A DNA stretch of 64,000 nt from Candidatus Phyllobacterium onerii (GTDB lineage Bacteria; Pseudomonadota; Alphaproteobacteria; Rhizobiales; Rhizobiaceae), in contig NZ_JAQMHX010000004.1 of the NCBI RefSeq assembly GCF_028331445.1, forward strand, positions 248,001-312,000, in the 5' to 3' direction. Shown here in pieces: positions 1 to 7,466 of the stretch (position 1 is its first letter; each line of letters opens with the position of its first letter). A model generated the notes under the pieces. The model ran no database searches. It saw nothing but the letters and a program-made list of their open reading frames with translations, and was not told where the DNA came from. The translations under genes were made by a program, and so were the position numbers.

Positions 1-775
1 CGACCGCGGCTCCAGAATGAGCGGTGCCGCCACGCAAACGGTAGAGCAGGTGGGTGGCAAAAGTGCTGTCCTTGGCCGCTGGCGCATACTGCGCCAGAAG
101 CTGCGGGAGGGTATCTTTCTCAGCGTTCAGCGTGATTTCGTCGGCAACGCTATTGGCATAGGCGCGCATGCGGCGGGCACGCTCGACGCGCAGCGAAAGA
201 CGCCGGGCATTTTCGATTAGAATGAAGCGAACGGCGGATGGAAGGGCCCACAATTCGCCGATATGCAGAGGTTCCACGGTCTGGAAGCCTTCAACGATGG
301 CGCTCAGGCTATTCAGCGAAAACTGGCTGTCCGTATGCGCGACGTAAAGCCAGGCGAGCGCCATTACCCGTGGGATGTTGGGCTGACTCGCAAGTGGCGG
401 CAACTGTCTGAAGAATTTCTTGGGCAGGTCGCGCTCGACCTGCTGTATGTTCTGGTCGACCAGGTAATAATTGTCCAAAAGCCACTGAGCCGCTGGTGTT
501 ATCGTTTCGCCGTTGCGTGCTGCTGCATCGGAAGAACGGTAGGAATGCAGGATCAGCCTGGCGTTTTCGACTGTTCGCTGCTCGAAAACCATCGGCTCGT
601 AGTCGGGCAATCGGACGTCTTCGCCCTTCGCTACCCGGGTCCCAAGGTCCCTCAAATCGTCGATTGATTTATAATGAGCCCGTATAGGGTTAGGTTGGAC
701 AGCAAAAATCTGACCAACAGTCTTCTTCTGGGATGCAAACGCTTGAAAAAAGCTCAATACGGGCATTGTTTTCAT
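1..775 (-). CDS. ndvB: Cyclic beta-1,2-glucan synthase, N-terminal part (NdvB/ChvB/Cgs), runs off the left edge
   Basis: The reverse strand is open from an ATG at 775 to the window edge (258 codons) with no stop. The protein begins MKTMPVLSFF and contains LPDYEPMVFEQRTVENARLI and LLDNYYLVDQNIQQVERDLP, which I recognise as the N-terminal region of the very large inner-membrane cyclic beta-1,2-glucan synthases (about 2,800 residues) that make periplasmic glucans for osmotic adaptation and host interaction. Only the first tenth is visible, so the glycosyltransferase and phosphorylase domains cannot be checked. A second ATG at 766 is possible. No strong ribosome site is seen before either. Confidence 0.85.
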   Translation of the reverse strand, partial: MKTMPVLSFFQAFASQKKTVGQIFAVQPNPIRAHYKSIDDLRDLGTRVAKGEDVRLPDYEPMVFEQRTVENARLILHSYRSSDAAARNGETITPAAQWLLDNYYLVDQNIQQVERDLPKKFFRQLPPLASQPNIPRVMALAWLYVAHTDSQFSLNSLSAIVEGFQTVEPLHIGELWALPSAVRFILIENARRLSLRVERARRMRAYANSVADEITLNAEKDTLPQLLAQYAPAAKDSTFATHLLYRLRGGTAHSGAAV

Positions 776-1097
776 TTCAGTTTGGAAGAAAGAATCTTCG
801 GGATTGCAGCACTAAGGCGATCAGGGGCCGATCGTCCCACGTTCAGTTTAGGGTCTAATCAGGTCATGGCAATTAAGCTATCACCACTTTTATCGTTAGC
901 GATCAGTTTTGATGAAAATGAGTCAGATTTCTATTAGCCTTTGTACGCAATTTTGAAGCTTCTGCACAGGGGGAAAGCCGCTGTAGCGGCGGGTCGCAGC
1001 CGAACAACCCAACGCTTCGCGACAACAGTGCAGCCACTAACTGTAACAAAAAAGACCGGGATTTGGCCATCCCGGTCTTTCACTCAGTTGGGTCGCA
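776..1097. other. Intergenic region between ndvB and cysA
   Basis: The ndvB and cysA genes are both on the reverse strand. The stretch holds the cysA terminator at 1047-1080 and, nearer ndvB, an AT-rich segment (about 840-960) that must carry the ndvB promoter. I see no convincing gene or clear -35/-10 pair. Confidence 0.5.
1047..1080 (-). terminator. Rho-independent terminator of the sulfate operon
   Basis: A 12-bp perfect stem (1051-1062 pairing with 1069-1080) with a 6-nt loop is followed, reading on the reverse strand, by a run of T. It lies 18 bp after the cysA stop. Confidence 0.85.
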
Positions 1098-2135
1098 TCA
1101 GCTCTTCGGGAACACGCGCCAATGTTTGGGGCGAAAAGCGATGCGGCTTGTTTCCGTTGCCGGATGGTCCGCTGGAATTTCGATCTCCACATGATCGGTT
1201 ACCCCAGCTATTCGCAGCTCAATGCGCCGCGTAGCACCGACACGGCGGCTTGCAACGACTGTACCGGCGATTCCGCCGTTGGAGTCCTCGATAAGGTCGA
1301 CATCGTGGGGTCGGAAATATAGCCGTGCTTCACCGTCAGGTCGATCGCTGGAGATGCCCAGCGCTTGGCCATCGAGCCATAATTCGCCGTTCTTGACGTG
1401 AACTTCGATGGAACTCGACTCACCGATGAAGCTGTAGACAAACGGTGAATTCGGGCGGTCATAGACCTCATCGGGGGTACCGATCTGTTCTATCCTGCCT
1501 TGGCTCATGACCACAACGCGGTCCGCCAATTCCAGCGCCTCGTCCTGATCGTGCGTTACGAAAACAGTCGTGTGCTTGGTCTTGTCGTGGATCTCACGCA
1601 ACCAGCGGCGAAGTTCCTTGCGGACCTTCGCGTCGAGCGCGCCAAAGGGTTCGTCCAGCAACAACACTCGTGGTTCGATAGCCATGGCACGGGCGAGCGC
1701 GACGCGTTGACGCTGGCCGCCCGAGAGCTGCGCAGGATAGCGTTTCTCAAGGCCGGAAAGCTGCACGAAATCCAGAAGTTCCGACGAGCGTCGACGGATT
1801 TCGTCCTTGCTGGGCCGACTTGAACCCGGACGTACCTTCAGGCCGAAGCCGACGTTGTCAATCACTGTCATATGGCGGAATAGAGCATAATGTTGAAAGA
1901 CGAAACCGACGTTCCTCTCCTGCACGGACTTCAGCGAAGCATCCTCGTCGCCAAAGAAAACCTTGCCCTCGGTGGGAGTTTCAAGCCCTGCGATCAGGCG
2001 CAACAGGGTAGTCTTGCCAGATCCGGACGGACCGAGCAGCGCAATGAGTTCGCCAGAATTGATATCAAGTGAAACGTCGTGCAGCGCTGGAAACCGATCG
2101 AATTCCTTGCGTACACCACTTACGCGAACATCCAT
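1098..2135 (-). CDS. cysA: Sulfate/thiosulfate ABC transporter ATP-binding protein CysA
   Basis: ATPase subunit of the CysTWA-Sbp sulfate importer; it acts on the cytoplasmic face of the membrane. Walker A GPSGSGKT at about 35-42, signature LSGGQRQRVALARA near 137, Walker B LLLDEP near 157, and the switch His in VFVTHD are all present. The C-terminal about 110 residues form the CysA/TOBE-type regulatory extension. Length of 345 aa is normal. It is the last gene of the operon sbp-cysT-cysW-cysA, 15 bp after cysW, with a terminator just downstream. Assignment to sulfate rests mainly on its neighbours. Confidence 0.95.
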   Translation of the reverse strand: MDVRVSGVRKEFDRFPALHDVSLDINSGELIALLGPSGSGKTTLLRLIAGLETPTEGKVFFGDEDASLKSVQERNVGFVFQHYALFRHMTVIDNVGFGLKVRPGSSRPSKDEIRRRSSELLDFVQLSGLEKRYPAQLSGGQRQRVALARAMAIEPRVLLLDEPFGALDAKVRKELRRWLREIHDKTKHTTVFVTHDQDEALELADRVVVMSQGRIEQIGTPDEVYDRPNSPFVYSFIGESSSIEVHVKNGELWLDGQALGISSDRPDGEARLYFRPHDVDLIEDSNGGIAGTVVASRRVGATRRIELRIAGVTDHVEIEIPADHPATETSRIAFRPKHWRVFPKS

Positions 2136-2150
2136 AAATTCTATTCCCCT

Positions 2151-3038
2151 TTAGTGTCCGCCAACTGCACGTAACTCCGCGCCGTATCTCAGCTCCAGAA
2201 GAGTCTTGAGAACGAGTGTTACCAGCGCAAGAAGCGCCAGGAGCGAAGCCACTGCGAAAGCAGCGACAAAATTATATTCATTGTAAAGAATTTCGACATG
2301 CAGCGGCATCGTGTTGGTGAGGCCCCTGATATGTCCTGAAACGACAGACACTGCGCCAAATTCTCCCATGGCCCGGGCGTTGCATAAAAGTACGCCGTAG
2401 AGCAAGCCCCATTTGATATTTGGAAGCGTCACATGCCAGAACGTCTGCCAGCCATTGGCCCCGAGCGATAACGCGGCTTCTTCATCGGTCGTACCTTGCT
2501 CCTGCATCAGCGGAATCAATTCCCTCGCGACAAATGGAAAGGTGACGAACATGGTCGCCAGCACGATTCCTGGCACGGCAAAGAGGATCTCGATGCCATG
2601 GGATTTCAGCCAAGGACCCAATGCGGATTGCGAACTGAACAACAGCACATATACGAGGCCGGAAATAACCGGCGATACCGAGAACGGGAGATCGATCAAT
2701 GTGGTCAGAAAAGCCTTGCCCTTGAATTCGAACTTGGCGATCGCCCACGCTGCAACAACGCCGAAAACAACGTTGAGCGGTACTGCGATGGACGCTACCA
2801 GCAGTGTCAGACGAATGGCTGCCTGAGCATCAGGTTCGGAAAATGCAGCGAAATATTCGGCCGGGCCCTTGCGAAACGCTTCGACAAAAACCGACACGAG
2901 CGGAAGCACAAGAAACAGCGCAAGAAAAACCAGGGCAATCCCGGTCAGAACAAAGCGTGCCGTGCGCCGCTCGGTGGTGGCGTGCCGCGCCGTGGCTGTT
3001 GGGTCTATGACTTGAACGGGTTCAAGCGCCATAACCAT
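2151..3038 (-). CDS. cysW: Sulfate ABC transporter permease CysW
   Basis: Inner-membrane permease with about six hydrophobic segments, the first at residues 30-50. The EAA-type cytoplasmic loop is seen at EEAALSLGANGWQTFWHVTL, followed by LPNIKWGLLYG. CysW pairs with CysT to form the channel. The start overlaps the end of cysT by 17 bp, which suggests coupled translation. Length of 295 aa is typical. The call is secure because Sbp, CysT and CysA are adjacent. Confidence 0.94.
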   Translation of the reverse strand: MVMALEPVQVIDPTATARHATTERRTARFVLTGIALVFLALFLVLPLVSVFVEAFRKGPAEYFAAFSEPDAQAAIRLTLLVASIAVPLNVVFGVVAAWAIAKFEFKGKAFLTTLIDLPFSVSPVISGLVYVLLFSSQSALGPWLKSHGIEILFAVPGIVLATMFVTFPFVARELIPLMQEQGTTDEEAALSLGANGWQTFWHVTLPNIKWGLLYGVLLCNARAMGEFGAVSVVSGHIRGLTNTMPLHVEILYNEYNFVAAFAVASLLALLALVTLVLKTLLELRYGAELRAVGGH

Positions 3039-3882
3039 ACCTCCTCCGGCTCCAGGCCTGAATGAGATTGATGACGAAAAGCATGAAAAATGAGATCAAC
3101 AGCATGATCGTCGCAATCGCGGTCGCACCCGCATAATCAAATTCCTCCAGTCGGATCACGATCAAAAGCGGTGCAATTTCTGAGACATAAGGAAGGTTCC
3201 CGGCGATAAAGATCACAGAACCGTACTCACCTACCGCCCTCGCAAATGCCAGCGCGAATCCGGTCAGGATGGCCGGCTGCAAGCCCGGCAAGAGCACCCG
3301 CGTAATTGTCTGGAAGCGATTGGCGCCGAGTGTCGCTGCAGCTTCTTCGACCTCCTTGCGGATTTCTTCCATCACTGGCTGAACGGTCCGAACAACAAAG
3401 GGCAGCCCGATAAAGATCAGGGCGATGGTTATGCCGATCGGCGTGAAAGCAACCTTGATCCCGATCAGATCGAGCCAATGACCTATCCAGCCATTTCTGG
3501 AATAAAGCGCCGTCAGCGCAATGCCGGCAACTGCCGTCGGCAATGCAAACGGCAGATCGACTATGGCATCGACAATTCGACGGCCTGGAAACCGGTAGCG
3601 CACCAGAACCCACGCAACGATGACACCGAAGATGACGTTGATCACAGCAGCAATAAGGGATGTCCCAAAGCTGATTTTCAGCGCATTTACGGTCCGTGGA
3701 TCAGTCGCTACGTGCCAAAATCCGGGAAAACCCAATGAAGCCGAGCGCAAGACAAGGCCAGTTAGAGGAATGAGAACAATGAGTGCGAGGTAGGCAAGAG
3801 TGAAGCCGAGCGTCATTCCAAATCCTGGAATAACGCTCGGCTGCTTAAACCGCCAACCCGCGTTCGCAAGGTTGGATGTCAT
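3022..3882 (-). CDS. cysT: Sulfate ABC transporter permease CysT (CysU)
   Basis: Second membrane subunit of the sulfate importer. The EAA loop (VEEAAATLGANRFQTITRVL) and the motif RAVGEYGSVIFIAGN typical of CysT are visible, with six hydrophobic segments. The frame is open further upstream to 3978, but that part lies inside sbp. The ATG at 3882, 4 bp after the sbp stop, gives a 286-aa protein of normal length and is chosen as the start. Confidence 0.94.
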   Translation of the reverse strand: MTSNLANAGWRFKQPSVIPGFGMTLGFTLAYLALIVLIPLTGLVLRSASLGFPGFWHVATDPRTVNALKISFGTSLIAAVINVIFGVIVAWVLVRYRFPGRRIVDAIVDLPFALPTAVAGIALTALYSRNGWIGHWLDLIGIKVAFTPIGITIALIFIGLPFVVRTVQPVMEEIRKEVEEAAATLGANRFQTITRVLLPGLQPAILTGFALAFARAVGEYGSVIFIAGNLPYVSEIAPLLIVIRLEEFDYAGATAIATIMLLISFFMLFVINLIQAWSRRRYGYGA

Positions 3883-3886
3883 GCTG

Positions 3887-4915
3887 TTACTGTTTCGGCT
3901 TGTAAATCTGGTCAAACGTTCCGCCATCTCCGAAGTGATAGGGTTGTGCCTTTGCCCACCCACCGAAGATTGGATCATCGATCGTAACCAGTTTCAACTC
4001 CGGTAATTTTTTGATGAGCTCTGGCGGTACCAGTTCAGGCTCGGAGGGACGATAGAAGTGCTTGGCTGCGATCGTCTGGCCTTCCTTGGAATAAAGATAT
4101 CCAAGATAGGCTTCGGCTGCCTTGCGTGTGCCTTTTGCATCGACATTCGCATCCACCACGGCAACCGATGGTTGGGCGAGAATCGAGCTGGGTGGAACGA
4201 CGATATCGAATTTGTCATCGCCGAATTCCGCTGATGCGAGGTAGGCCTCATTTTCCCAGGCAAGCAATACGTCACCGAGTTCGCGCTGGGCGAATGTATT
4301 GGTCGCGCCGCGTGCACCGGAATCGAGTACGGGAACGTGCTGGAACAAATTTCCAATATATTCCTTGATCTTGGCTTCATCGCCGCCGTACTGCGCGTTG
4401 GCCCAAGCCCAGGCCGCAAGGTAGTTCCAGCGGGCGCCACCGGACGTTTTAGGATTAGGCGTGATCACCTCGACGCCATCTTTAACGAGATCTCCCCAAT
4501 CCTTGATGCCCTTCGGATTGCCCTTGCGCACGAGAAAAACAATGGTCGACGTGTAGGGCGCAGAGTTGTGCGGAAATTTCTTGATCCAGTCGGGATTGAT
4601 TTTCTTGGCCTTGACGATGGCATTCACATCGCTTTCAAGCGCCAGCGTCACGACATCAGCGTCCAGCCCATCAATGACGGAACGCGCCTGCGCACCTGAG
4701 CCGCCGTGAGATGCCTGGATGGTCACTGTCTCGCCCGTGTCGGCTTTCCACTTGGCGGCGAACGCCGCATTGAAATCCTTGTAAAGCTCGCGTGTCGGGT
4801 CGTAAGACACGTTCAAAAGGGTGGTGTCCGCGTTGGCAGCAGACATCGGCTGAATGGCGACTGTTGCTGCAAGCAACACAGCCGCCAGTGCTAGGGAAAA
4901 TCGGGAATGTTTCAT
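3887..4915 (-). CDS. sbp: Sulfate-binding periplasmic protein
   Basis: Solute-binding protein that captures sulfate in the periplasm for CysTWA. A Sec signal peptide covers about residues 1-29 ([20 protein letters not shown], then QPMSAANA). The mature part has [40 protein letters not shown] and [15 protein letters not shown], all hallmarks of the Sbp/CysP family. 342 aa. First gene of the operon. The ATG at 4915 follows a GGAGG-like ribosome site. Sbp and CysP cannot be separated with certainty from sequence alone. Confidence 0.93.
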   Translation of the reverse strand: MKHSRFSLALAAVLLAATVAIQPMSAANADTTLLNVSYDPTRELYKDFNAAFAAKWKADTGETVTIQASHGGSGAQARSVIDGLDADVVTLALESDVNAIVKAKKINPDWIKKFPHNSAPYTSTIVFLVRKGNPKGIKDWGDLVKDGVEVITPNPKTSGGARWNYLAAWAWANAQYGGDEAKIKEYIGNLFQHVPVLDSGARGATNTFAQRELGDVLLAWENEAYLASAEFGDDKFDIVVPPSSILAQPSVAVVDANVDAKGTRKAAEAYLGYLYSKEGQTIAAKHFYRPSEPELVPPELIKKLPELKLVTIDDPIFGGWAKAQPYHFGDGGTFDQIYKPKQ

Positions 4916-5001
4916 GCCTGCCTCCGTATGATTAGAACTGAAGCGTAGCAGAGCGTCTCCAAATAGGGGCGTTAGAAAGAATTCCTTTTACAGTGAAAAA
5001 T

Positions 5002-5013
5002 TAGAATATTCTA
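5002..5013. promoter_or_regulatory. Palindrome TAGAATATTCTA upstream of sbp, candidate LysR-type operator
   Basis: Perfect 12-bp palindrome about 90 bp before the sbp start, in an AT-rich stretch. It fits the T-N11-A pattern of LysR-type regulators, which include the sulfur regulators CysB and Cbl. A near-identical palindrome occurs at 6217-6229 before the next operon. The regulator is not known; this is inference from pattern and position. Confidence 0.4.
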
Positions 5014-5163
5014 CCAGATCGGCATAGTCTACTGAAACAGTCGTCTATAATGAGTGAGCATAGGATTCTCTCAAACTTAAGTAGCACGGCCGTTTGTGGC
5101 CGATTGAGTAGGTCGCTGGGTCTTTTCTGGAAAATGCGACCATGCTGGAATAATTGTCCCGCC

Positions 5164-5196
5164 CCGAAAAGACACGACCGAGCCGCGTCTTTTCGG
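5164..5196 (-). terminator. Hairpin after the small-gene operon
   Basis: Ten-bp perfect stem (CCGAAAAGAC at 5164-5173 with GTCTTTTCGG at 5187-5196), 13-nt loop, 30 bp downstream of the stop at 5228 on the reverse strand. It lacks a strong T run, so termination is only likely. Confidence 0.5.
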
Positions 5197-5227
5197 CCGC
5201 TCGAGCTGCGTAGACTCGCTCGAATGT

Positions 5228-5404
5228 CTATTTGCCCAATAGCATTTTCACCGGCGTCGCGTCAGCAAGCCGCGTATAGTTGGCGGGATTGTTGTGGGCA
5301 TCTTTGAAGGTGCGCGTCTTGATCGGCATGACGAAGATTGCCGCTGTCAACAAAGCGGTGGCTGCTATGGAAAGGCGGCGTTCCATACGTGAAGTAATGA
5401 TCAT
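5228..5404 (-). CDS. Small predicted membrane or exported protein, 58 aa
   Basis: The ATG at 5404 is preceded by a good ribosome site (TGAGGAGAG, 6 nt away), which supports a real gene despite the short length. The protein has one hydrophobic segment at about residues 11-27 (LSIAATALLTAAIFVM) and then a short polar tail with DAHNNPANYTRLADA, so it could be a single-pass membrane protein or a signal peptide followed by a short periplasmic peptide. It lies 13 bp after the Cys-rich gene at 5418-5924 and is probably its last operon partner. I do not recognise a family. Confidence 0.6.
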   Translation of the reverse strand: MIITSRMERRLSIAATALLTAAIFVMPIKTRTFKDAHNNPANYTRLADATPVKMLLGK

Positions 5405-5417
5405 GCGCTTTCTCTCC

Positions 5418-5924
5418 TCAGTGAAAGTTCGCCCGCAACGGGCGGGAAATAATGTCCTCGATTGCGGATTTCGGGATCGGCAAGAGCATCTGATCCATCT
5501 CGGCCAGCGTTTCGGCAAAACCGATCGCTGCGTTCTCCACTTCCTCATGGCGCGAGGGACATGCCATGGCATTGAGGCAGGTTCGTGCCGCAACCATGTC
5601 GCAATTTTGTATCCCCGCGATAAGCCCCAAAGTCATGCATTCCTCCCGGCAGACATGGTGCGAGCCAAATGGAAAAGTCTTGAGCGGGCATAATGCGCAG
5701 TGGCGCAGCGTCCGGATGAAGAACGACAGTTCGGATAGGGCGCGGTTGCCGTTGCGCGTGCCGAGAAGCTCGCAATAGAGCCCAAAAGCCATTTCCCACG
5801 CGATGACGGAGCCCGTTTCGAAACCTGCCGTCCAACGCCGGTAGCCTTCGAGCACGAGCTTTTCCGGTGTGCGATCGAAATAGCAACCTGCATTGTTGCC
5901 GGCTTCAGATATGCGTGGATACAT
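5418..5924 (-). CDS. Uncharacterised Cys-rich protein, 168 aa
   Basis: I do not recognise this protein. It has nine Cys residues, seven of them within about 47 residues: HCALCP (a CxxC near 76-79), HHVCREEC (near 93-97), then single Cys near 108, 116 and 122. With the nearby His pairs this could bind a metal or an Fe-S cluster. No signal peptide or membrane segment is seen, so a cytoplasmic location is likely. The start at 5924 has a purine-rich GGAAGGGAG ribosome site and overlaps the end of the upstream small gene by 20 bp, indicating coupled translation. The function cannot be inferred from the neighbours. Confidence 0.75.
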   Translation of the reverse strand: MYPRISEAGNNAGCYFDRTPEKLVLEGYRRWTAGFETGSVIAWEMAFGLYCELLGTRNGNRALSELSFFIRTLRHCALCPLKTFPFGSHHVCREECMTLGLIAGIQNCDMVAARTCLNAMACPSRHEEVENAAIGFAETLAEMDQMLLPIPKSAIEDIISRPLRANFH

Positions 5925-6084
5925 CGCCGCTCCCTTCCTGTTCGTTATTGCGGATCAGGGCGAAGGGACCATTGCGGTAACCGCGGATGACCGGCTGCCT
6001 TAGGCTACGGCCAAAGACAGGAGACAGTTGCTGATGGTTCAGCAGGGAAACCACGCGCAGGCGTGGCAGAAAAAGACCTATCAT
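5905..6084 (-). CDS. Small uncharacterised basic protein, 59 aa
   Basis: Starts MIGLFLPRLRVVSLLNHQQL at an ATG with a strong ribosome site (TTGGAGGA, 5 nt away) and ends inside the start of the Cys-rich gene. The N-terminus is moderately hydrophobic, the remainder basic and polar. It is the first gene of a likely three-gene operon with a promoter at about 6150-6178. No family recognised. It could be a leader peptide controlling the next gene, since the reading frames overlap. Confidence 0.55.
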   Translation of the reverse strand: MIGLFLPRLRVVSLLNHQQLSPVFGRSLRQPVIRGYRNGPFALIRNNEQEGSGDVSTHI

Positions 6085-6149
6085 AGGGTCCTCCAATCGA
6101 AAGGGTTCAAGGCCCAGACATCAAAGGGATGTGCTTTTGCACTTTCCGC

Positions 6150-6178
6150 ATAAAGGCTTCTGATAATCGCAATGTCAA
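6150..6178 (-). promoter_or_regulatory. Candidate sigma-70-type promoter of the small-gene operon
   Basis: On the reverse strand a consensus TTGACA (6173-6178) is separated by 17 bp from CTTTAT (6150-6155). It lies about 65 bp before the ATG at 6084. Confidence 0.5.
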
Positions 6179-6216
6179 ACACTAAATCTTTAAAACCCAT
6201 AAAAATATCAATAGGT

Positions 6217-6229
6217 TAGAATAATTCTA
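6217..6229. promoter_or_regulatory. Palindrome TAGAATAATTCTA, candidate operator
   Basis: Inverted repeat 39 bp upstream of the -35 box of the small-gene operon. It differs from the palindrome before sbp (5002-5013) by one central base, so both operons may answer to the same regulator. This is an inference. Confidence 0.35.
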
Positions 6230-6329
6230 GTAAATTATGAGTTTTTTAGTATACAAATGTTCGGATTAGCCCGCGAAGAGCATAGTTCTCTTCCGGACCG
6301 GGGGCCGGAAGAGATGACAGATGCATGTT

Positions 6330-6920
6330 TTATCCGGCGATCAGCAGCCGAAGCTTTTTCAACGCAATGTCAGGGCTTTCCTTGTAGTCGATCGTGCTTT
6401 TTAACCGCCCGTCGCGATCAAGCAGCATCACCGACGCGGTATGGTCCATGGTGTAGTCGCCGTTTTCAGTTGGCACCTTCTTTGCATAAATCTTCCAGCC
6501 CTTGAGGAGCTTCTCGACTTCCTGCGGATTGCCAGTGATGCCGGTGATCCGGTCGGTGAAGGCCGATGTATAACCCTTCATGACGTCCGGAGTGTCGCGC
6601 TCCGGATCGACGGAAATGAAGAAGACGCGCAGGTCTTTGCCCTCATCGCCAAGTGTCTTCAGCCATCCGGCCATTTCGAAGAGGGTTGTCGGACATACCT
6701 CGGGGCAATGGGTGAAACCAAAGAACAGTGCTGTTGGATGGCCCGTGAAGGCCGCGTCCGTGATCGGAGCGTTGTTCTGGTCGACAAGATTGAACGGAAC
6801 GCCGAGCTGCACAGCCTGCGCATTGCCGCCATTTCGCGCGTTGATGTAAGTGAAAACCAAGAAGCCGCACAATACAGCGATCAGCGCCCATAATGCATAG
6901 CGCAAGAGACGGAAATTCAT
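6330..6920 (-). CDS. SCO1/SenC family copper chaperone
   Basis: Thioredoxin-fold protein that delivers copper to the CuA centre of cytochrome oxidase, anchored by one N-terminal membrane helix (about residues 6-26) and facing the periplasm. The copper-binding motif TALFFGFTHCPEVCPTTL (CxxxC) and the distal His in TMDHTASVML are present. 196 aa, usual length. The ATG at 6920 shares its A with the TGA stop of the PCu(A)C gene (TGATG), so the two are translationally coupled. Last gene of the copper operon. Confidence 0.92.
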   Translation of the reverse strand: MNFRLLRYALWALIAVLCGFLVFTYINARNGGNAQAVQLGVPFNLVDQNNAPITDAAFTGHPTALFFGFTHCPEVCPTTLFEMAGWLKTLGDEGKDLRVFFISVDPERDTPDVMKGYTSAFTDRITGITGNPQEVEKLLKGWKIYAKKVPTENGDYTMDHTASVMLLDRDGRLKSTIDYKESPDIALKKLRLLIAG

Positions 6921-7444
6921 CAATTGTGCTCCATGCTTGTTGCGCCCGCAGGCCCGACCATGAACTGGACGTCGACCTTGCCGGCTTTGGCAAAATCAAG
7001 CGTAACAGGCACCATATCACCCTCTTTCAGGGGTGCTGAAAGGTTGATCAACATCAAATGTGCGCCGCCGGGAGAGAGTTCGGCGCTGCCGCCAGCCGGA
7101 ATCTCAAGTCCGTCCTTCAGCTTGCGCATTTGCATGACGTTGCCATCCATCTTCATTTCATGCACCTCGACCCGGGCAGCAACAGGGCTCGAACCACCGA
7201 GGAGCTGGTCTGGCGCGTTCGATTGATTTTCAATCTTGATATAGCCGCCGCCGACTTTCGCCCCGGGGAGGGTGGCGCGGGTAAAGGCGCCGCTCAAGGT
7301 CAGATCCCCAGCTTTTACGGGGTCCATCGAGTTGTCTTCGCTCATGGTGGCACCCTGCATCATCTTGGAATGATCGTGCGCCTGAGCAGACGAGATTGCC
7401 GCAAATACCAGCGCGACGGCGGCAATTCTGGAAAAAGATTTCAT
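6920..7444 (-). CDS. Periplasmic copper chaperone, PCu(A)C family
   Basis: Secreted copper carrier that passes Cu(I) towards Sco and cytochrome oxidase. A signal peptide (MKSFSRIAAVALVFAAISSA) is followed by a His/Met-rich stretch (HDHSKMMQGATM) likely to bind copper. The PCu(A)C core shows GGGYIKIENQS, VEVHEMKMDGNVMQMR and GGAHLMLINL, which carry the H-x10-M-type ligands of the family. The frame is open upstream to 7480, but the ATG at 7444 has an AGGAGA ribosome site and begins the signal peptide. Resembles PcuC of Bradyrhizobium in family and context. Confidence 0.92.
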   Translation of the reverse strand: MKSFSRIAAVALVFAAISSAQAHDHSKMMQGATMSEDNSMDPVKAGDLTLSGAFTRATLPGAKVGGGYIKIENQSNAPDQLLGGSSPVAARVEVHEMKMDGNVMQMRKLKDGLEIPAGGSAELSPGGAHLMLINLSAPLKEGDMVPVTLDFAKAGKVDVQFMVGPAGATSMEHN

Positions 7445-7466
7445 GAGGCGTCTCCTATCCATATTT

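Larger units (their letters stand above)
4916..5227. other. Intergenic region upstream of sbp
   Basis: No gene is supported here. It holds the sbp leader and promoter, a 12-bp palindrome at 5002-5013, and at 5164-5196 a hairpin that would terminate the small-gene operon reading in from the right. Confidence 0.5.
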
